A stretch of DNA of 64,000 nucleotides, taken from assembly GCF_000427465.1 (NCBI RefSeq), contig NZ_ATYB01000014.1:1325570-1389569 (forward strand), in the 5' to 3' direction. A program made the position numbers and the translations under genes. Positions 18,934-28,602 of this stretch are shown in pieces. The notes under the pieces are model-generated. The model ran no database searches. It worked only from the letters and a program-made list of their open reading frames with translations, and was not told the origin of the DNA. This stretch comes from Sinorhizobium arboris LMG 14919 (lineage in GTDB: Bacteria > Pseudomonadota > Alphaproteobacteria > Rhizobiales > Rhizobiaceae). Within the stretch, counting starts at the first letter, position 1; the number at the start of each line of letters is the position of its first letter.

Positions 18934-20217
18934 ATGCTCGATATCAAATGGATCCGTGACAATGCAGACGCGCTCGATAACGCCTTGGCGAAACGGGGTG
19001 TGGAGCCATTGTCGGCGTCCCTGATCGCACTTGACGAACGCCGCCGCGCAGTCCTCCAGTCGCTGCAGGACATGCAGTCCCGCCGCAATTCCGCGTCGAA
19101 GGAGATCGGCGCGGCAATGGCCCAGAAGAACAGCGAACTGGCCGACAGGCTCAAGGCCGAAGTCGCGGAACTCAAGGATGCGTTGCCGGCGGCCGAAGAG
19201 GAAAGCCGCCGGATCGAAGCCGAGCTCTCCGATGCGCTGTCGCGAATCCCCAACACGCCGCTTGACGACGTGCCCGTCGGCCCGGACGAAAGCGCCAATG
19301 TCGTGACGCGGATCGTCGGCGCAAAGCCCACCTGGAACCATAAGCCTCTCGAGCATTTCGAGATCGGCGAGGCGTTGGGACTGATGGACTTCGAAGGAGC
19401 GGCCAGGATTGCCGGTTCGCGCTTCACGATCCTGAAGGGCCGGCTTGCTCGTCTTGAAAGGGCGCTCGGTCAGTTCATGCTCGATCTTCACACCGGAGAG
19501 CACGGATATATCGAAGTTCAGCCGCCTTTGCTCGTCCGCGACGACGCGATGTACGGCACCGGCCAGTTGCCGAAATTCGCCGACGACCTCTTCCGGACGA
19601 CCGACGAACGCTGGTTGATCCCGACGGCGGAAGTCCCGCTGACGAACATGGTGCGGGAGCAGATCCTCGAGGGCGAAAAGCTGCCGTTGCGCTTCACCGC
19701 GCTCACTCCGTGCTTCCGCTCTGAAGCCGGTTCCGCCGGTCGCGACACCCGCGGCATGTTGCGCCAGCATCAGTTCAACAAGGTCGAGCTGGTGTCGATC
19801 ACCGATGCCGAAAGCTCGATCGACGAGCACGAGCGCATGACCGCTTGTGCCGAGGAGGTGCTGAAGCGCCTCGGCCTGCACTACCGCGTCATGACGCTTT
19901 GTACCGGCGATATGGGGTTCGGCGCGCGCAAGACCTATGATCTCGAGGTCTGGCTGCCTGGACAGGACGCCTATCGCGAGATCTCCTCCTGCTCGGTCTG
20001 CGGTGATTTCCAGGCTCGCCGGATGAATGCGCGTTACCGCGGAAAAGAAGAGAAGGGGACGAAGTTTGTCCACACGCTGAACGGTTCCGGCGTCGCGCTC
20101 GGCCGGGCGCTGATTGCCGTTGTCGAAAATTACCTGAATGATGACGGCTCGATCACGGTGCCGGACGTCCTTGTCCCTTACATGGGCGGCCTGCGACGGA
20201 TCGAGAAAGCTGCCTGA
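18934..20217 (+). CDS. serS: seryl-tRNA synthetase
   Basis: The 427-residue class II synthetase charges tRNA-Ser and tRNA-Sec. The N-terminal long antiparallel coiled coil spans roughly residues 30-105 ([20 protein letters not shown] onward), and the catalytic core shows motif 2 ([20 protein letters not shown]) and motif 3 ([19 protein letters not shown]). The start at 18934 gives [10 protein letters not shown], the normal amino terminus; earlier in-frame starts add unconserved residues. It is followed by surE with a 29-base gap. Confidence 0.97.
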   Translation: MLDIKWIRDNADALDNALAKRGVEPLSASLIALDERRRAVLQSLQDMQSRRNSASKEIGAAMAQKNSELADRLKAEVAELKDALPAAEEESRRIEAELSDALSRIPNTPLDDVPVGPDESANVVTRIVGAKPTWNHKPLEHFEIGEALGLMDFEGAARIAGSRFTILKGRLARLERALGQFMLDLHTGEHGYIEVQPPLLVRDDAMYGTGQLPKFADDLFRTTDERWLIPTAEVPLTNMVREQILEGEKLPLRFTALTPCFRSEAGSAGRDTRGMLRQHQFNKVELVSITDAESSIDEHERMTACAEEVLKRLGLHYRVMTLCTGDMGFGARKTYDLEVWLPGQDAYREISSCSVCGDFQARRMNARYRGKEEKGTKFVHTLNGSGVALGRALIAVVENYLNDDGSITVPDVLVPYMGGLRRIEKAA

Positions 20218-20246
20218 GCACAACAAGGAAGCGGAAGAAGAGCGGC

Positions 20247-21017
20247 ATGCGCATCCTGCTGACGAACGACGATGGCATTCACGCCGAGGGCCTTTCCGCC
20301 CTGGAACGGATCGCCCGCACGATATCGGACGACGTTTGGGTGGTGGCGCCGGAAGTGGACCAGAGCGGGCTTGCCCATTCGCTGACTCTTTCGGAGCCGC
20401 TGCGTCTGCGCCCGGTCTCCGAACGGCGGTTCGCGCTCCGGGGCACGCCGACCGATTGCGTGATCATGGCGGTCAAGAAGATCCTCGACCGGAAGCCCGA
20501 CCTCGTCCTTTCCGGCGTCAATGTCGGCGCGAACCTTGCGGACGACGTCACCTATTCCGGAACGGTGGCCGGTGCGATAGAAGGCACGCTGCAGGGCATT
20601 CGCTCGATCGCGCTCAGCCAGGCCTACCATTATGCCGTCGGCCGGGACGTTCCCTGGGATGTGGCAGAGACGCACGCGCCGGCAATCATCCGCAAATTGA
20701 TGAATGTCGACTTACCGGACGGAACGCTCATCAACCTGAATTTTCCGAACTGCCCCGTGGATGCCGTTGCAGGTGTGGAAGTCACCTCGCAGGGCAAGCT
20801 GGAATTCGGACTCAGCATCGATGAGCGGACGGACGGACGCGGCTTTCCCTATTTTTGGCTCCGCTTCGGTGAGCGTTCCGGTGACTTTCGCTCCGGCACC
20901 GACATTCGGGCATTGCGCGACAACCGGATCTCGGTAACGCCGCTTAAACTGGACATGACCGATCATACCGTTCAGGAGCGCATCGCGCGGGCATTGCGGG
21001 AAGGGACTGTCGCTTGA
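20247..21017 (+). CDS. surE: 5'/3'-nucleotidase SurE
   Basis: The 256-residue stationary-phase survival protein is a metal-dependent nucleotide phosphatase. The signature [16 protein letters not shown] carries the Asp-Asp metal ligands, and [22 protein letters not shown] is the second family block with the catalytic Asn and Ser. It overlaps pcm by four bases. The surE-pcm-nlpD-like order parallels surE-pcm-nlpD of enterobacteria, here without rpoS. Confidence 0.95.
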   Translation: MRILLTNDDGIHAEGLSALERIARTISDDVWVVAPEVDQSGLAHSLTLSEPLRLRPVSERRFALRGTPTDCVIMAVKKILDRKPDLVLSGVNVGANLADDVTYSGTVAGAIEGTLQGIRSIALSQAYHYAVGRDVPWDVAETHAPAIIRKLMNVDLPDGTLINLNFPNCPVDAVAGVEVTSQGKLEFGLSIDERTDGRGFPYFWLRFGERSGDFRSGTDIRALRDNRISVTPLKLDMTDHTVQERIARALREGTVA

Positions 21018-21667
21018 GCGGACGGATTTCCCAGCAGGAGGGGTTTGCGGCGATGGTGCTGCGGCTCCGTTCCGCCGGCATCGTCAATCATGAGTTGCTG
21101 AAGGCCGTGGAGCAGACGCCGCGGACGCTCTTCGCTCCGCCGCAATACCAGGACGAGGTCTATTCCAAGCGGCTGATCCCGCTCGATTGCGGATCGTTCA
21201 TGGAGGGTTGCGACCTGGCCATTCGGCTTTTGCATTGTCTCAATCTCAAGCCGGGCCAGCGCATACTCGAGGTCGGAACCGGCAGCGGCTTTACCGCGGC
21301 CGTGATGGGGCGCGTCGCCGAGCGCGTGCTGACGATCGATCGGTATCAGACGCTCGTCGCATCGGCGCAAAAGAACCTGGAAAAGGCGGGCCTCCGCAAC
21401 GTCGTCGTCCGGCAGGCCGATGGCAGCGCAGGCGTGCCGGGTGAGGGGACTTTCGACCGGATTCTCATTACTGCGGCATTCAACAGCCTTCCCCGGACGT
21501 TCTCCGATCATCTCGTCTCCGGCGGCACGCTGCTGGTGCCGATCATGATGAGCGAAACGCATTGCCGGATCGTTCGCGTCAACCGCACCGGCAGCCGTTT
21601 CGACCGGGAAGACCTGTTCGACGCGCCTTACCTGCCGATCGTCCCCCAGACCGCGTCCATTCTTTAG
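21014..21667 (+). CDS. pcm: protein-L-isoaspartate O-methyltransferase
   Basis: The 217-residue SAM-dependent enzyme repairs isoaspartyl residues in aged proteins. Motif I for SAM binding is [18 protein letters not shown]; the preceding [21 protein letters not shown] and following [17 protein letters not shown] match the family. The start is TTG at 21014, nested in the surE stop (TTGA), which argues for coupling. Length fits the alphaproteobacterial form. Confidence 0.93.
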   Translation: MSGRISQQEGFAAMVLRLRSAGIVNHELLKAVEQTPRTLFAPPQYQDEVYSKRLIPLDCGSFMEGCDLAIRLLHCLNLKPGQRILEVGTGSGFTAAVMGRVAERVLTIDRYQTLVASAQKNLEKAGLRNVVVRQADGSAGVPGEGTFDRILITAAFNSLPRTFSDHLVSGGTLLVPIMMSETHCRIVRVNRTGSRFDREDLFDAPYLPIVPQTASIL

Positions 21668-21728
21668 ACCGGGAAAACTGTATAGCGGTTTTCGCTCCGG
21701 ACGTGCGTTCGAAGGCTCTATCGGACAT

Positions 21729-21743
21729 TTAACGGAATTTTAA
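21729..21743 (+). promoter_or_regulatory. exact CtrA-type box TTAA-N7-TTAA
   Basis: TTAA, seven bases (CGGAATT) and TTAA match the full CtrA binding consensus of alphaproteobacteria. It lies 114 bases before the unknown gene at 21857. A one-mismatch version (TTAA-N7-GTAA, 22647-22661) lies 56 bases before the nlpD-like gene. Chance occurrence cannot be excluded for an 8-base match. Confidence 0.5.
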
Positions 21744-21856
21744 CTCCGCTCCAGTTCCGCGCAAGCTTGCCGCCCTAGGCCGGGACGGCATGGTCCTGAC
21801 GCGAAGTGTGAGTTCCCTCCGCGTCGTGGTCGTCATGCAAATGACGGAGGCGGCAA

Positions 21857-22510
21857 ATGCAGATCGAGAACAGACTGAATGCTCCCGCTGTTGCCGGTGA
21901 CGGGCTGGGCAACCTCGCCGGGCGTTCGGCCGATCAGGCCGGCGCTGCAAGCAAGGCGGAAAACGGAGCGACGGTTCCGCCCACGAGTTTCGTCGACCCG
22001 ACACCACGCATTTCGCTTTCCGCCGACGCGCTGCTTTTTCTCAGCCGGACAAAAAGAGCGCCTGAGACATTGCCGCCTCTGACGAAGGACGAGTGGAACA
22101 ATCGCCTTTCGCCGCAACTTGCGGCACGCGAACGCCAGGCATTCGGCAAGTTCGCCGCAACCGGTGACTACAAGGCGTATTACAGGGCATTCATCGACTA
22201 TTATGACGGCCTTCGCCCGGAGGACCAGAACAGCCTGCGTTATTTCGGGACCCGCGAGGCGGCAGTCGCGGGTCTGCGTTCGCTCGAATATGATACGGAA
22301 AGCGGCCTCGACATCGACGCGAACTTCGAGAGCCTGGTCAGCGTCTTCCTCGAAGAGGACAAGACCGCCCTTCCGCCGAACCCGACAACGACGCCGGACG
22401 CAGAGCGAGCGTCTTTCGCCTGGGATGCGTCCAACATCAGCTATGAGGACAATGCGCCCGAGCCGCGACCGATGACCGAAATCGAACGGCTCTATTCCGA
22501 GCTGATTTAG
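21857..22510 (+). CDS. conserved-looking unknown protein between pcm and nlpD-like gene
   Basis: I do not recognise this 217-residue protein. It is hydrophilic, with no signal peptide or membrane segment. A Ser/Ala-rich N-terminal third (LAGRSADQAGAASKA) is followed by a more ordered, Arg/Glu-rich middle (WNNRLSPQLAARERQAFGKF, YKAYYRAFIDYYDGL) and an acidic Pro-rich end (EDNAPEPRPMTEIERLYSEL). A ribosome-binding site (GACGGAGG) precedes ATG 21857. It interrupts the surE-pcm-nlpD order and has a CtrA-type box upstream, so a cell-cycle or envelope role is possible but unproven. Confidence 0.7.
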   Translation: MQIENRLNAPAVAGDGLGNLAGRSADQAGAASKAENGATVPPTSFVDPTPRISLSADALLFLSRTKRAPETLPPLTKDEWNNRLSPQLAARERQAFGKFAATGDYKAYYRAFIDYYDGLRPEDQNSLRYFGTREAAVAGLRSLEYDTESGLDIDANFESLVSVFLEEDKTALPPNPTTTPDAERASFAWDASNISYEDNAPEPRPMTEIERLYSELI

Positions 22511-22716
22511 CGCATCGTACTTTGTGCATCCGTCTGGATGCACGCCGCTCCAACGATCCGTCTTCGCATTCCGCGGTGTATGTATGACCAGAAAACGCCC
22601 GCATCGGCGCGGCTATGGTTAGCGTTTCGCCAAAATGGTGTCGCCTTTAACCGGGCGGTAACTCTAATGCGCTTTAATCATTCTACAGCGAGTTGCGTTC
22701 GGAGTGGGTAAGCGTC

Positions 22717-24252
22717 ATGCGTAAATTTGTATCTCCCCAGGCAGGCAAGTCTATGATCCGTCTCTGTGCGGCGATCCTGCTTGCGGGTGTTGCGACCGGT
22801 TGCAGTTCTGACGTCAGTCGCTTCGGCGGGCTCTTTTCTCGATCCGATGACATAATGACCGGCTCCATCCCGCGGGACTCGGGGCTGGTGCCGAGAGACA
22901 GTGTCGCGGGCGGCGGCACGGCACCCTCCTACGGAAGCAATGCTGCGGTCGGTCAATCCTATCCGGCCGGTGGCGGCAACGGGGGATACAACGCGGCGGC
23001 CGCGCCGGTATCCAGTGCCCGTGTCGCCTCGACGCCGATGAGCGTTCAGCGTGCGAGCCTCGGCGAACCGTCCGCCGCATCTCGGCAGCCGCAGGTCCAG
23101 ACCGCTTCGCTCGAGTCTCAGGCGGCCGTCCTCCCGAGGGCGGAGCCGGCGGCTGCCAAGGATGTGTCGAGCAAGGGCGGTTGGAGCCCTGCCAACGCGC
23201 CGACCATCATGGTCCGTCCGGGCGATACGGTTAGTGTTCTCGCAAGGCGGTTCGGCGTCCCCGAGAAGGAGATCCTGAAGGCGAATGGCTTGAAGTCGGC
23301 AAGCCAGGTGGAGCCGGGGCAGCGCCTCGTCATACCGACATTCGGTGCCGCAGGCAGTGCTGCAAAGGCGGCCGCCTCAGGCTCGATCGCCGACGTAGAG
23401 GGCGGCAAGCAGCGTCCGTTGCCAGTGCCGGCCGGTCAGCGCGAGGTGGCGATCCTCTCCGGCCAGTCCCAATCGCGTGAAAAGAATGAAAGCCGCAGCG
23501 ATATGGCTGCGGGCAAGCTCAACGGCGCCGGCGAAGGCGGTGGAGATGGCGCCTATACGGTCAAGCCGGGCGACTCGCTCAACCGGATCGCCAAGGCGAA
23601 TGGCGTTTCGGTCGCTTCCCTGAAGCAGGCAAACGGCCTTACGACCGAGGCGATCCGTATCGGACAGAAACTCAACATTCCGACGAGTGCCTCGGCGAAA
23701 ACGCCGGCGACCGACGCGGTTGTCACGGCTTCTGTTTCAGCCAAGAAGAACGATGCCAAGGTAGCTGCGACGGAGCAGATCAAGCCGGCGGAAGTGAAGG
23801 CTCCTGTCGCCAAGGAGAGCGTTTCGGAAGTTGCCATCAAGTCGGATGCTGACGAGGATCTTCCGAAATCGACCGGCATCGGAAAATATCGCTGGCCCGT
23901 CCGTGGCGCGGTCGTTGCGGCCTACGGCGCAAATGTCGACGGTAACCGGAACGACGGCATCAATATTTCCGTCCCGGAGGGTACGCCCATCAAGGCAGCG
24001 GAGAACGGCGTGGTGATCTACTCGGGCAGCAGCCTGAAGGAACTCGGCAATGCCGTTCTTGTGCGCCACGACGACGGTACGGTGACGGTTTACGGCAATG
24101 CTGCTGAACTCAAGGTTCAACGCGGTCAGAAAGTCCAGCGCGGGCAGACGCTCGCATCTTCCGGCATGACGGGCAGGGCGACGCGGCCGCAGGTGCACTT
24201 CGAGGTGCGGAAGAATGCGACCCCGGTCAACCCGGTCACCTATCTCGAATAA
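22717..24252 (+). CDS. NlpD/DipM-like LysM-LytM lipoprotein, degenerate M23 domain
   Basis: The 511-residue envelope protein has an N-terminal lipoprotein signal with lipid Cys29 (GVATGCSS), two LysM peptidoglycan-binding repeats (near residues 163-206, IMVRPGDTVSVLARRF; and 279-322, YTVKPGDSLNRIAKAN) and a C-terminal LytM/M23 domain (from about 390). The first zinc-ligand motif HxGxD is replaced by NDGIN, and the HxH position reads VYGNA; only the final His (VHFEVRKN) remains. It therefore resembles EnvC/NlpD-type activators of amidases rather than an active endopeptidase. ATG 22717 has GGAGTGGG upstream. Position after surE-pcm supports the NlpD assignment. Confidence 0.88.
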   Translation: MRKFVSPQAGKSMIRLCAAILLAGVATGCSSDVSRFGGLFSRSDDIMTGSIPRDSGLVPRDSVAGGGTAPSYGSNAAVGQSYPAGGGNGGYNAAAAPVSSARVASTPMSVQRASLGEPSAASRQPQVQTASLESQAAVLPRAEPAAAKDVSSKGGWSPANAPTIMVRPGDTVSVLARRFGVPEKEILKANGLKSASQVEPGQRLVIPTFGAAGSAAKAAASGSIADVEGGKQRPLPVPAGQREVAILSGQSQSREKNESRSDMAAGKLNGAGEGGGDGAYTVKPGDSLNRIAKANGVSVASLKQANGLTTEAIRIGQKLNIPTSASAKTPATDAVVTASVSAKKNDAKVAATEQIKPAEVKAPVAKESVSEVAIKSDADEDLPKSTGIGKYRWPVRGAVVAAYGANVDGNRNDGINISVPEGTPIKAAENGVVIYSGSSLKELGNAVLVRHDDGTVTVYGNAAELKVQRGQKVQRGQTLASSGMTGRATRPQVHFEVRKNATPVNPVTYLE

Positions 24253-24315
24253 GCTGCGAACACCGGCTGCTGCTCCCGGGCCGCGACCACACCCAAGAAG
24301 AACCGTGCCGAGCGG

Positions 24316-25191
24316 CTACGCCGGGGTATCGAGCTGTCTGCGCAGGCGCCCGGCCAGATCCTGAATGAACTGCCAGGCGACGCGGCCGGACCTCGATCCC
24401 CGCGTCGTCGCCCATTCCAGGGCTTCGGCATGGAGCGCCTCGGACTCGATAGGCAGTTTGAAGTATTGCGCATACCCGTCGACCATTGCCAGATAGTCGT
24501 CCTGGCTGCATTTGTAGAAACCCAGCCAAAGTCCGAAACGGTCGGACAGCGACACCTTCTCCTCGACCGCTTCCGAGGGGTTTATGGCGGTGGATTGCTC
24601 GTTCTCCATCATGTTGCGCGGCAGCAGGTGCCTGCGATTGGAGGTCGCATAGAGCAGGACGTTGGCCGGGCGCCCCTCGACGCCGCCATCGAGAACTGCC
24701 TTCAGCGACTTGTAGGAGGTATCGTCGTGATCGAAGGAGAGATCGTCGCAGAAGACGATCACGGGCATCGGCGCTGCTTTCAGAATATCCATAAGCACAG
24801 GCAGGGTGGCGATGTCTTCCCGGTGCACTTCGACGAGTTTGAGCGCGCTGCCGGTGTCGTGTGCGACCTTTGCATGGACGGCCTTGACCAGGGACGATTT
24901 GCCCATTCCGCGCGCGCCCCACAGGAGTACGTTGTTAGCCGGATACCCTTCAGCAAAGCGCAGGGTATTGTCGAAGAGAATGTCGCGCACGTGGTCGACG
25001 CCGGCAATAAGCGCGAGATCGATGCGATTCGGCTTTGGAACGGGCTGCAGGTGGCGCGTGGCCGGTGCCCAGACGAAGCACTCCGCCTTGCCCCAGTCGT
25101 TGACGGCATATGCCGGCCCGGCGATACGATCCATCGCGGCCGAAAGGTTCCGTATTTCGTTGAGCAGGACGTCGATCTTGCTTTCGGACAT
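24316..25191 (-). CDS. DUF815-family AAA-type ATPase
   Basis: The 291-residue cytoplasmic protein has Walker A WGARGMGKSSL (Gly92 to Ser99), a Walker B-like VIVFCDDLSFD near residue 140 and a sensor-like NVLLYATSNRRHLLP. These define the DUF815 P-loop family, which is widespread and of unknown function. The start at 25191 (MSESKIDVLLNE) is preceded by a GGAG ribosome-binding site; the longer open frame upstream is not supported. It is on the opposite strand between nlpD-like and yajC, a position also found in other rhizobia. Confidence 0.85.
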   Translation of the reverse strand: MSESKIDVLLNEIRNLSAAMDRIAGPAYAVNDWGKAECFVWAPATRHLQPVPKPNRIDLALIAGVDHVRDILFDNTLRFAEGYPANNVLLWGARGMGKSSLVKAVHAKVAHDTGSALKLVEVHREDIATLPVLMDILKAAPMPVIVFCDDLSFDHDDTSYKSLKAVLDGGVEGRPANVLLYATSNRRHLLPRNMMENEQSTAINPSEAVEEKVSLSDRFGLWLGFYKCSQDDYLAMVDGYAQYFKLPIESEALHAEALEWATTRGSRSGRVAWQFIQDLAGRLRRQLDTPA

Positions 25192-25444
25192 TTCATGTAT
25201 CTCCGGCAGACTGAACTTCAAACGCGGGCGGTCGACCCGCGCGGTAACGGGTGCGCCAGGGTACCCAAATCCTTGAATCGCCGCGTCGTTCGTCTTTCGG
25301 TCGAATCCCTCGAGGCTGTCGCAGCGGTTTTTTCTCGGTAGCACGGCGGTTTGCGCTGGAAAAGACCGGCAGCCTGCAACCGGGGGGTTCTCCTGCTGCG
25401 GAATTTGTGCCAGAGGCAGGAGAAACGGGGAAGAGCACCGAGGA

Positions 25445-25472
25445 TTTGTGTTACGGGACGGCTTCCCTATAT
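25445..25472 (+). promoter_or_regulatory. possible promoter of the yajC-secDF operon
   Basis: TTTGTG, 16 bases, then CTATAT, a good match to the rhizobial -10 (CTATAT) and a weak match to the -35 (CTTGAC). It lies 55 bases before the yajC start. Confidence 0.4.
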
Positions 25473-25526
25473 TCCGGCAGGTTTGCCGCGGGGGCAAGCG
25501 CGCAATTTGAACTTAAGGAGTGATCG

Positions 25527-25859
25527 ATGTTTATTACCGAAGCTTTCGCGCAGACGGCGGCCCCTGGGGGCGGCGGCGCCGATATTCTGATGTCCATCCT
25601 GCCATTCCTGCTGATCTTCGTGGTGATGTACTTCCTGATCATCCGGCCGCAGCGCGCGCAGATGAAGCGCCGCGAAGAACTCCTGAAGAACATCCGGCGC
25701 GGCGATCAGGTCGTCACCGGCGGCGGCATTGTCGGCAAGGTGACCAAGGTCGTCGACGATGCGGAGCTCGAGGTGGAGATCGCCGAGGGCACCAAAGTCC
25801 GCGTCGTCCGCAGCGGCGTGTCCGAAGTTCGCGTGAAGGGCGAGCCCGTCAAGGAGTAA
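25527..25859 (+). CDS. yajC: preprotein translocase accessory subunit YajC
   Basis: The 110-residue protein has one N-terminal transmembrane helix (ILMSILPFLLIFVVMYFLII) followed by RPQRAQMKRREELLKNIRRGDQV, the YajC signature, and a small basic domain (VTGGGIVGKVTKV). It binds SecDF at the Sec translocon. ATG 25527 is preceded by AAGGAGTG. secDF follows 164 bases downstream after a RIME-like palindrome, so cotranscription is likely but not certain. Confidence 0.95.
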   Translation: MFITEAFAQTAAPGGGGADILMSILPFLLIFVVMYFLIIRPQRAQMKRREELLKNIRRGDQVVTGGGIVGKVTKVVDDAELEVEIAEGTKVRVVRSGVSEVRVKGEPVKE

Positions 25860-25865
25860 CCCGGC

Positions 25866-25980
25866 GCGGGAGCGTGAAGAAGCGTATGCGGTCTTTACCC
25901 GCAGACCGCGCTTGCTTTTGGCATCGATCACGGTTTGATTTTGGCTCGACGCGAGGTCAAAATCACCGCGGTTAGAGCAG
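25866..25980. repeat. RIME-like palindromic intergenic element
   Basis: In the yajC-secDF gap, TGATTTTG (25936-25943) pairs with CAAAATCA (25958-25965) around GCTCGACGCGAGGT. A preceding arm (GCGTATGCGGTC...GACCGCGCTTGC) forms a second hairpin. Layout resembles the elements at 15672 and 35912. Confidence 0.6.
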
Positions 25981-26023
25981 GGGCCTCGACCGGCAGAGAC
26001 CGGCGGATGGAGCATTTCGACCT

Positions 26024-28600
26024 ATGCCCAGGTTTTCGCCGTTCAAGAACATTCTCATCTGGCTGGTCGTCCTTGCAGGATTCGCCTTCGCGCTACCGAA
26101 TGTACTTTCCAGGGAACAGCTTGCCGACTGGCCGACCTGGCTGCCGCATCGGCAGGTGCCGCTCGGGCTCGACCTCAGGGGCGGCTCCCACATCGTCCTG
26201 AAGGTCAGCCGCGAAGACATCGTTGCGGAGCGCCTGCAATCGACCATCGATGCGATCGCCGATACGCTGAGACAGGCGGATATCCACTATACGGGGCTTT
26301 CCGGCAGCGGACAGAGCCTTCAGTTTCGGCTCCGCGATGCCGCGCAGGCGCCTGCCGCACGTGAAGCGCTGAAGGCCTTGTCCGCCCCCGTTCAACAGGG
26401 CGGCTTTTTCGGGAATTCCATTCAGGAACTGGTTTACGAGGAAAGCGCGACCAGCGATACGCTTAGGCTTCGCCTGACGAACGAGGGCATCGACCTCAGG
26501 ATCTCCGCTGCCGTCGCCCAATCCGTCGAGGTCGTGCGCCGCCGCGTCGGCGAAGTCATTGCCGTTGCGCCGGTCATAGAGCGTCGCGGCAGCGACCGAC
26601 TGAGCGTGCAGGTGCCCGGTCTGGACGAGCCGCAAAGATTGAAGGACCTCCTCGGGCAGCGAGGCGATTTCGCCCTGAAGTGGCTCGATTCCTCGATGCC
26701 GGCGCAAGAGGCCGTCGATACGAGGCCGCCTGCTGGGTCCGAGGTCCTCTATTCGCTCGACGATCCACCGATTCCCTACCTTGTCGAGAGACGCGCCTTT
26801 GCTGCGGCGCCGGACTTCGCCGAGGCATTACCGGGCTTCGATCCGGAAACGAGCGAACCTATAGTCACCGCCAGGGTTGCGGCCGAAGCATCCGCACGGA
26901 TCGCGCCGTTCTTGCAGTCGGATCCGAGAAAGCAGTTCGCGATCGTGCTCGACGGGCAGGTTGTCTCGACGTCCGTTCTGGACAAAGCGCTCTCCGGTGA
27001 CACGGTCCGGATTTCCGGAAATCTCTCGGAGGACGGAGCGAACGATCTTGCCGCTCTGATGCGTGCCGGCCCGCTTCCCGTTTCGCTCACCGTTATCGAG
27101 GAGCGTACCGTTGGCCCCGAGGACGGAGCCGACGCCGTTGCAAACGGCCTCACGGCCGGTCTGATCGCGGCCGTTGCCGTCGCAGCCTGCATGATCGGCT
27201 TCTACGGGTTCTTCGGGGTCGTCGCCGTCATTGCCGTGATCGTGAACGTCGTGCTTATTATCGCGGTCCTGTCCGTCACCGGCGCCACGCTGACATTGCC
27301 TGGAATTGCCGGGATCATCCTCACGATCGGAATTGCGGTCGACTCGAACGTTCTCATCTATGAGCGCCTCAGGGAAGAGGCGCGCAGCAGCGACAAGCCC
27401 TTACGAAGGGCGCTGGATAGCGGGTTCGAACGCGTCCTGAGAAGCATCGTCGACGCGAATCTGACCATATTCATCGCTGGCGTCATTCTCCTCTATCTTG
27501 GCTCAGGCGCTATCCGGGGCTTTGCGGTCACGCTCGCCATCGGCAGCATCACCACCATTCTGACGGCGCACAGCCTGACACGCAGGCTTGTTCGCGGGTG
27601 GTATCGCCGCCGCCGGCCGCACCGGCTGCCGCGTGGCATTCGGACGGGTTTTTTCAGCCGGGCGGACTTCCGTTTCATGGCGATCCGCAATCCGGTCTTC
27701 ATTCTGATGACGGCATTGTCGCTTGCTTCGCTGGTTCTCCTGACGAGTCTCGGTCTCAACATGGGAGCAGATTTCAGGGGGGGCTCCGTCATCGAGTTGC
27801 GGGCGCGTGCCGGCGTCGCCGATGTAGCCGATATTCGTGCGCGGCTGGACGAATTGAACCTCGGAGACGTGCAAATCGAGGAGCTTGGTTCGGCACGCGA
27901 CGTTCTCGTCCGTGTCCCGTCGCAGGAAGCCGGCGACAATGCCGAGCAGACAGCCGTCGGCCTGGTGCGCGCCGAACTAGAGGACGAGTATGTCTTCCGG
28001 CGTGTGGAGGTGGTCGGACCCGGTGTGTCCGGCGAGCTGACGCGGGCAGGATCGATCGCCGTTGCCGCGGCGGTGCTGGCCGTTCTGCTTTACGTCTGGC
28101 TTCGGTTCGGCCGGCGGTTTGCCGTAGGAGCCATTATAGCGACGTTGCACGATGTTCTGCTGACGCTGGGTTTCCTCGTCGTGACAGGTATTGAATTCAA
28201 TCTCGCCAGTATTGCAGCGCTGCTGACGATCGTGTGCTATTCGCTGAGCGACACCATGGTGATTTATGATCGAGTGCGGGAGAACCTGGTGCGCTATCGA
28301 AGGATGCCGCTTTCGGTCCTGATCGACACCTCGATCAACCAGACCCTGTCGCGGACCGTCCTGACCGCCTTGACGACACTCCTTGCTCTCATTGCACTAT
28401 ACCTGTTCGGGGGCAGCGTCCTTGTTCAGTCCTTCAGCGCGACACTCATATTCGGTGTGCTTGTGGGTACCGTTTCGTCGATCTATGTCGCAGGGCCGTT
28501 GCTCATTCTCTTCAATCGACGAAACAATCGCCTTGGAGGCACAGAGGACCCGACCGACGGGGATGCCTCGTCGGAGACGGAAGCGAAGGGTGCGGTGTGA
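26024..28600 (+). CDS. secDF: fused SecD-SecF protein export subunit
   Basis: The 858-residue fusion joins SecD (about residues 1-520) and SecF (about 540-845) and uses the proton gradient to complete Sec-dependent export. SecD features are GLDLRGGSHIVL with the conserved DLRGG, the large periplasmic P1 domain and GIAVDSNVLIYERLREE. The SecF half shows MGADFRGGSVIEL and SDTMVIYDRVRENL. About twelve transmembrane helices are expected. Fusion is usual in this group, while E. coli has two genes. The stop overlaps the next gene's possible GTG start. Confidence 0.96.
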   Translation: MPRFSPFKNILIWLVVLAGFAFALPNVLSREQLADWPTWLPHRQVPLGLDLRGGSHIVLKVSREDIVAERLQSTIDAIADTLRQADIHYTGLSGSGQSLQFRLRDAAQAPAAREALKALSAPVQQGGFFGNSIQELVYEESATSDTLRLRLTNEGIDLRISAAVAQSVEVVRRRVGEVIAVAPVIERRGSDRLSVQVPGLDEPQRLKDLLGQRGDFALKWLDSSMPAQEAVDTRPPAGSEVLYSLDDPPIPYLVERRAFAAAPDFAEALPGFDPETSEPIVTARVAAEASARIAPFLQSDPRKQFAIVLDGQVVSTSVLDKALSGDTVRISGNLSEDGANDLAALMRAGPLPVSLTVIEERTVGPEDGADAVANGLTAGLIAAVAVAACMIGFYGFFGVVAVIAVIVNVVLIIAVLSVTGATLTLPGIAGIILTIGIAVDSNVLIYERLREEARSSDKPLRRALDSGFERVLRSIVDANLTIFIAGVILLYLGSGAIRGFAVTLAIGSITTILTAHSLTRRLVRGWYRRRRPHRLPRGIRTGFFSRADFRFMAIRNPVFILMTALSLASLVLLTSLGLNMGADFRGGSVIELRARAGVADVADIRARLDELNLGDVQIEELGSARDVLVRVPSQEAGDNAEQTAVGLVRAELEDEYVFRRVEVVGPGVSGELTRAGSIAVAAAVLAVLLYVWLRFGRRFAVGAIIATLHDVLLTLGFLVVTGIEFNLASIAALLTIVCYSLSDTMVIYDRVRENLVRYRRMPLSVLIDTSINQTLSRTVLTALTTLLALIALYLFGGSVLVQSFSATLIFGVLVGTVSSIYVAGPLLILFNRRNNRLGGTEDPTDGDASSETEAKGAV

Positions 28601-28602
28601 CC

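Noticed and set aside
26776..27192. Minus-strand frame inside secDF
   Set aside because: Shadow frame of secDF with no support.
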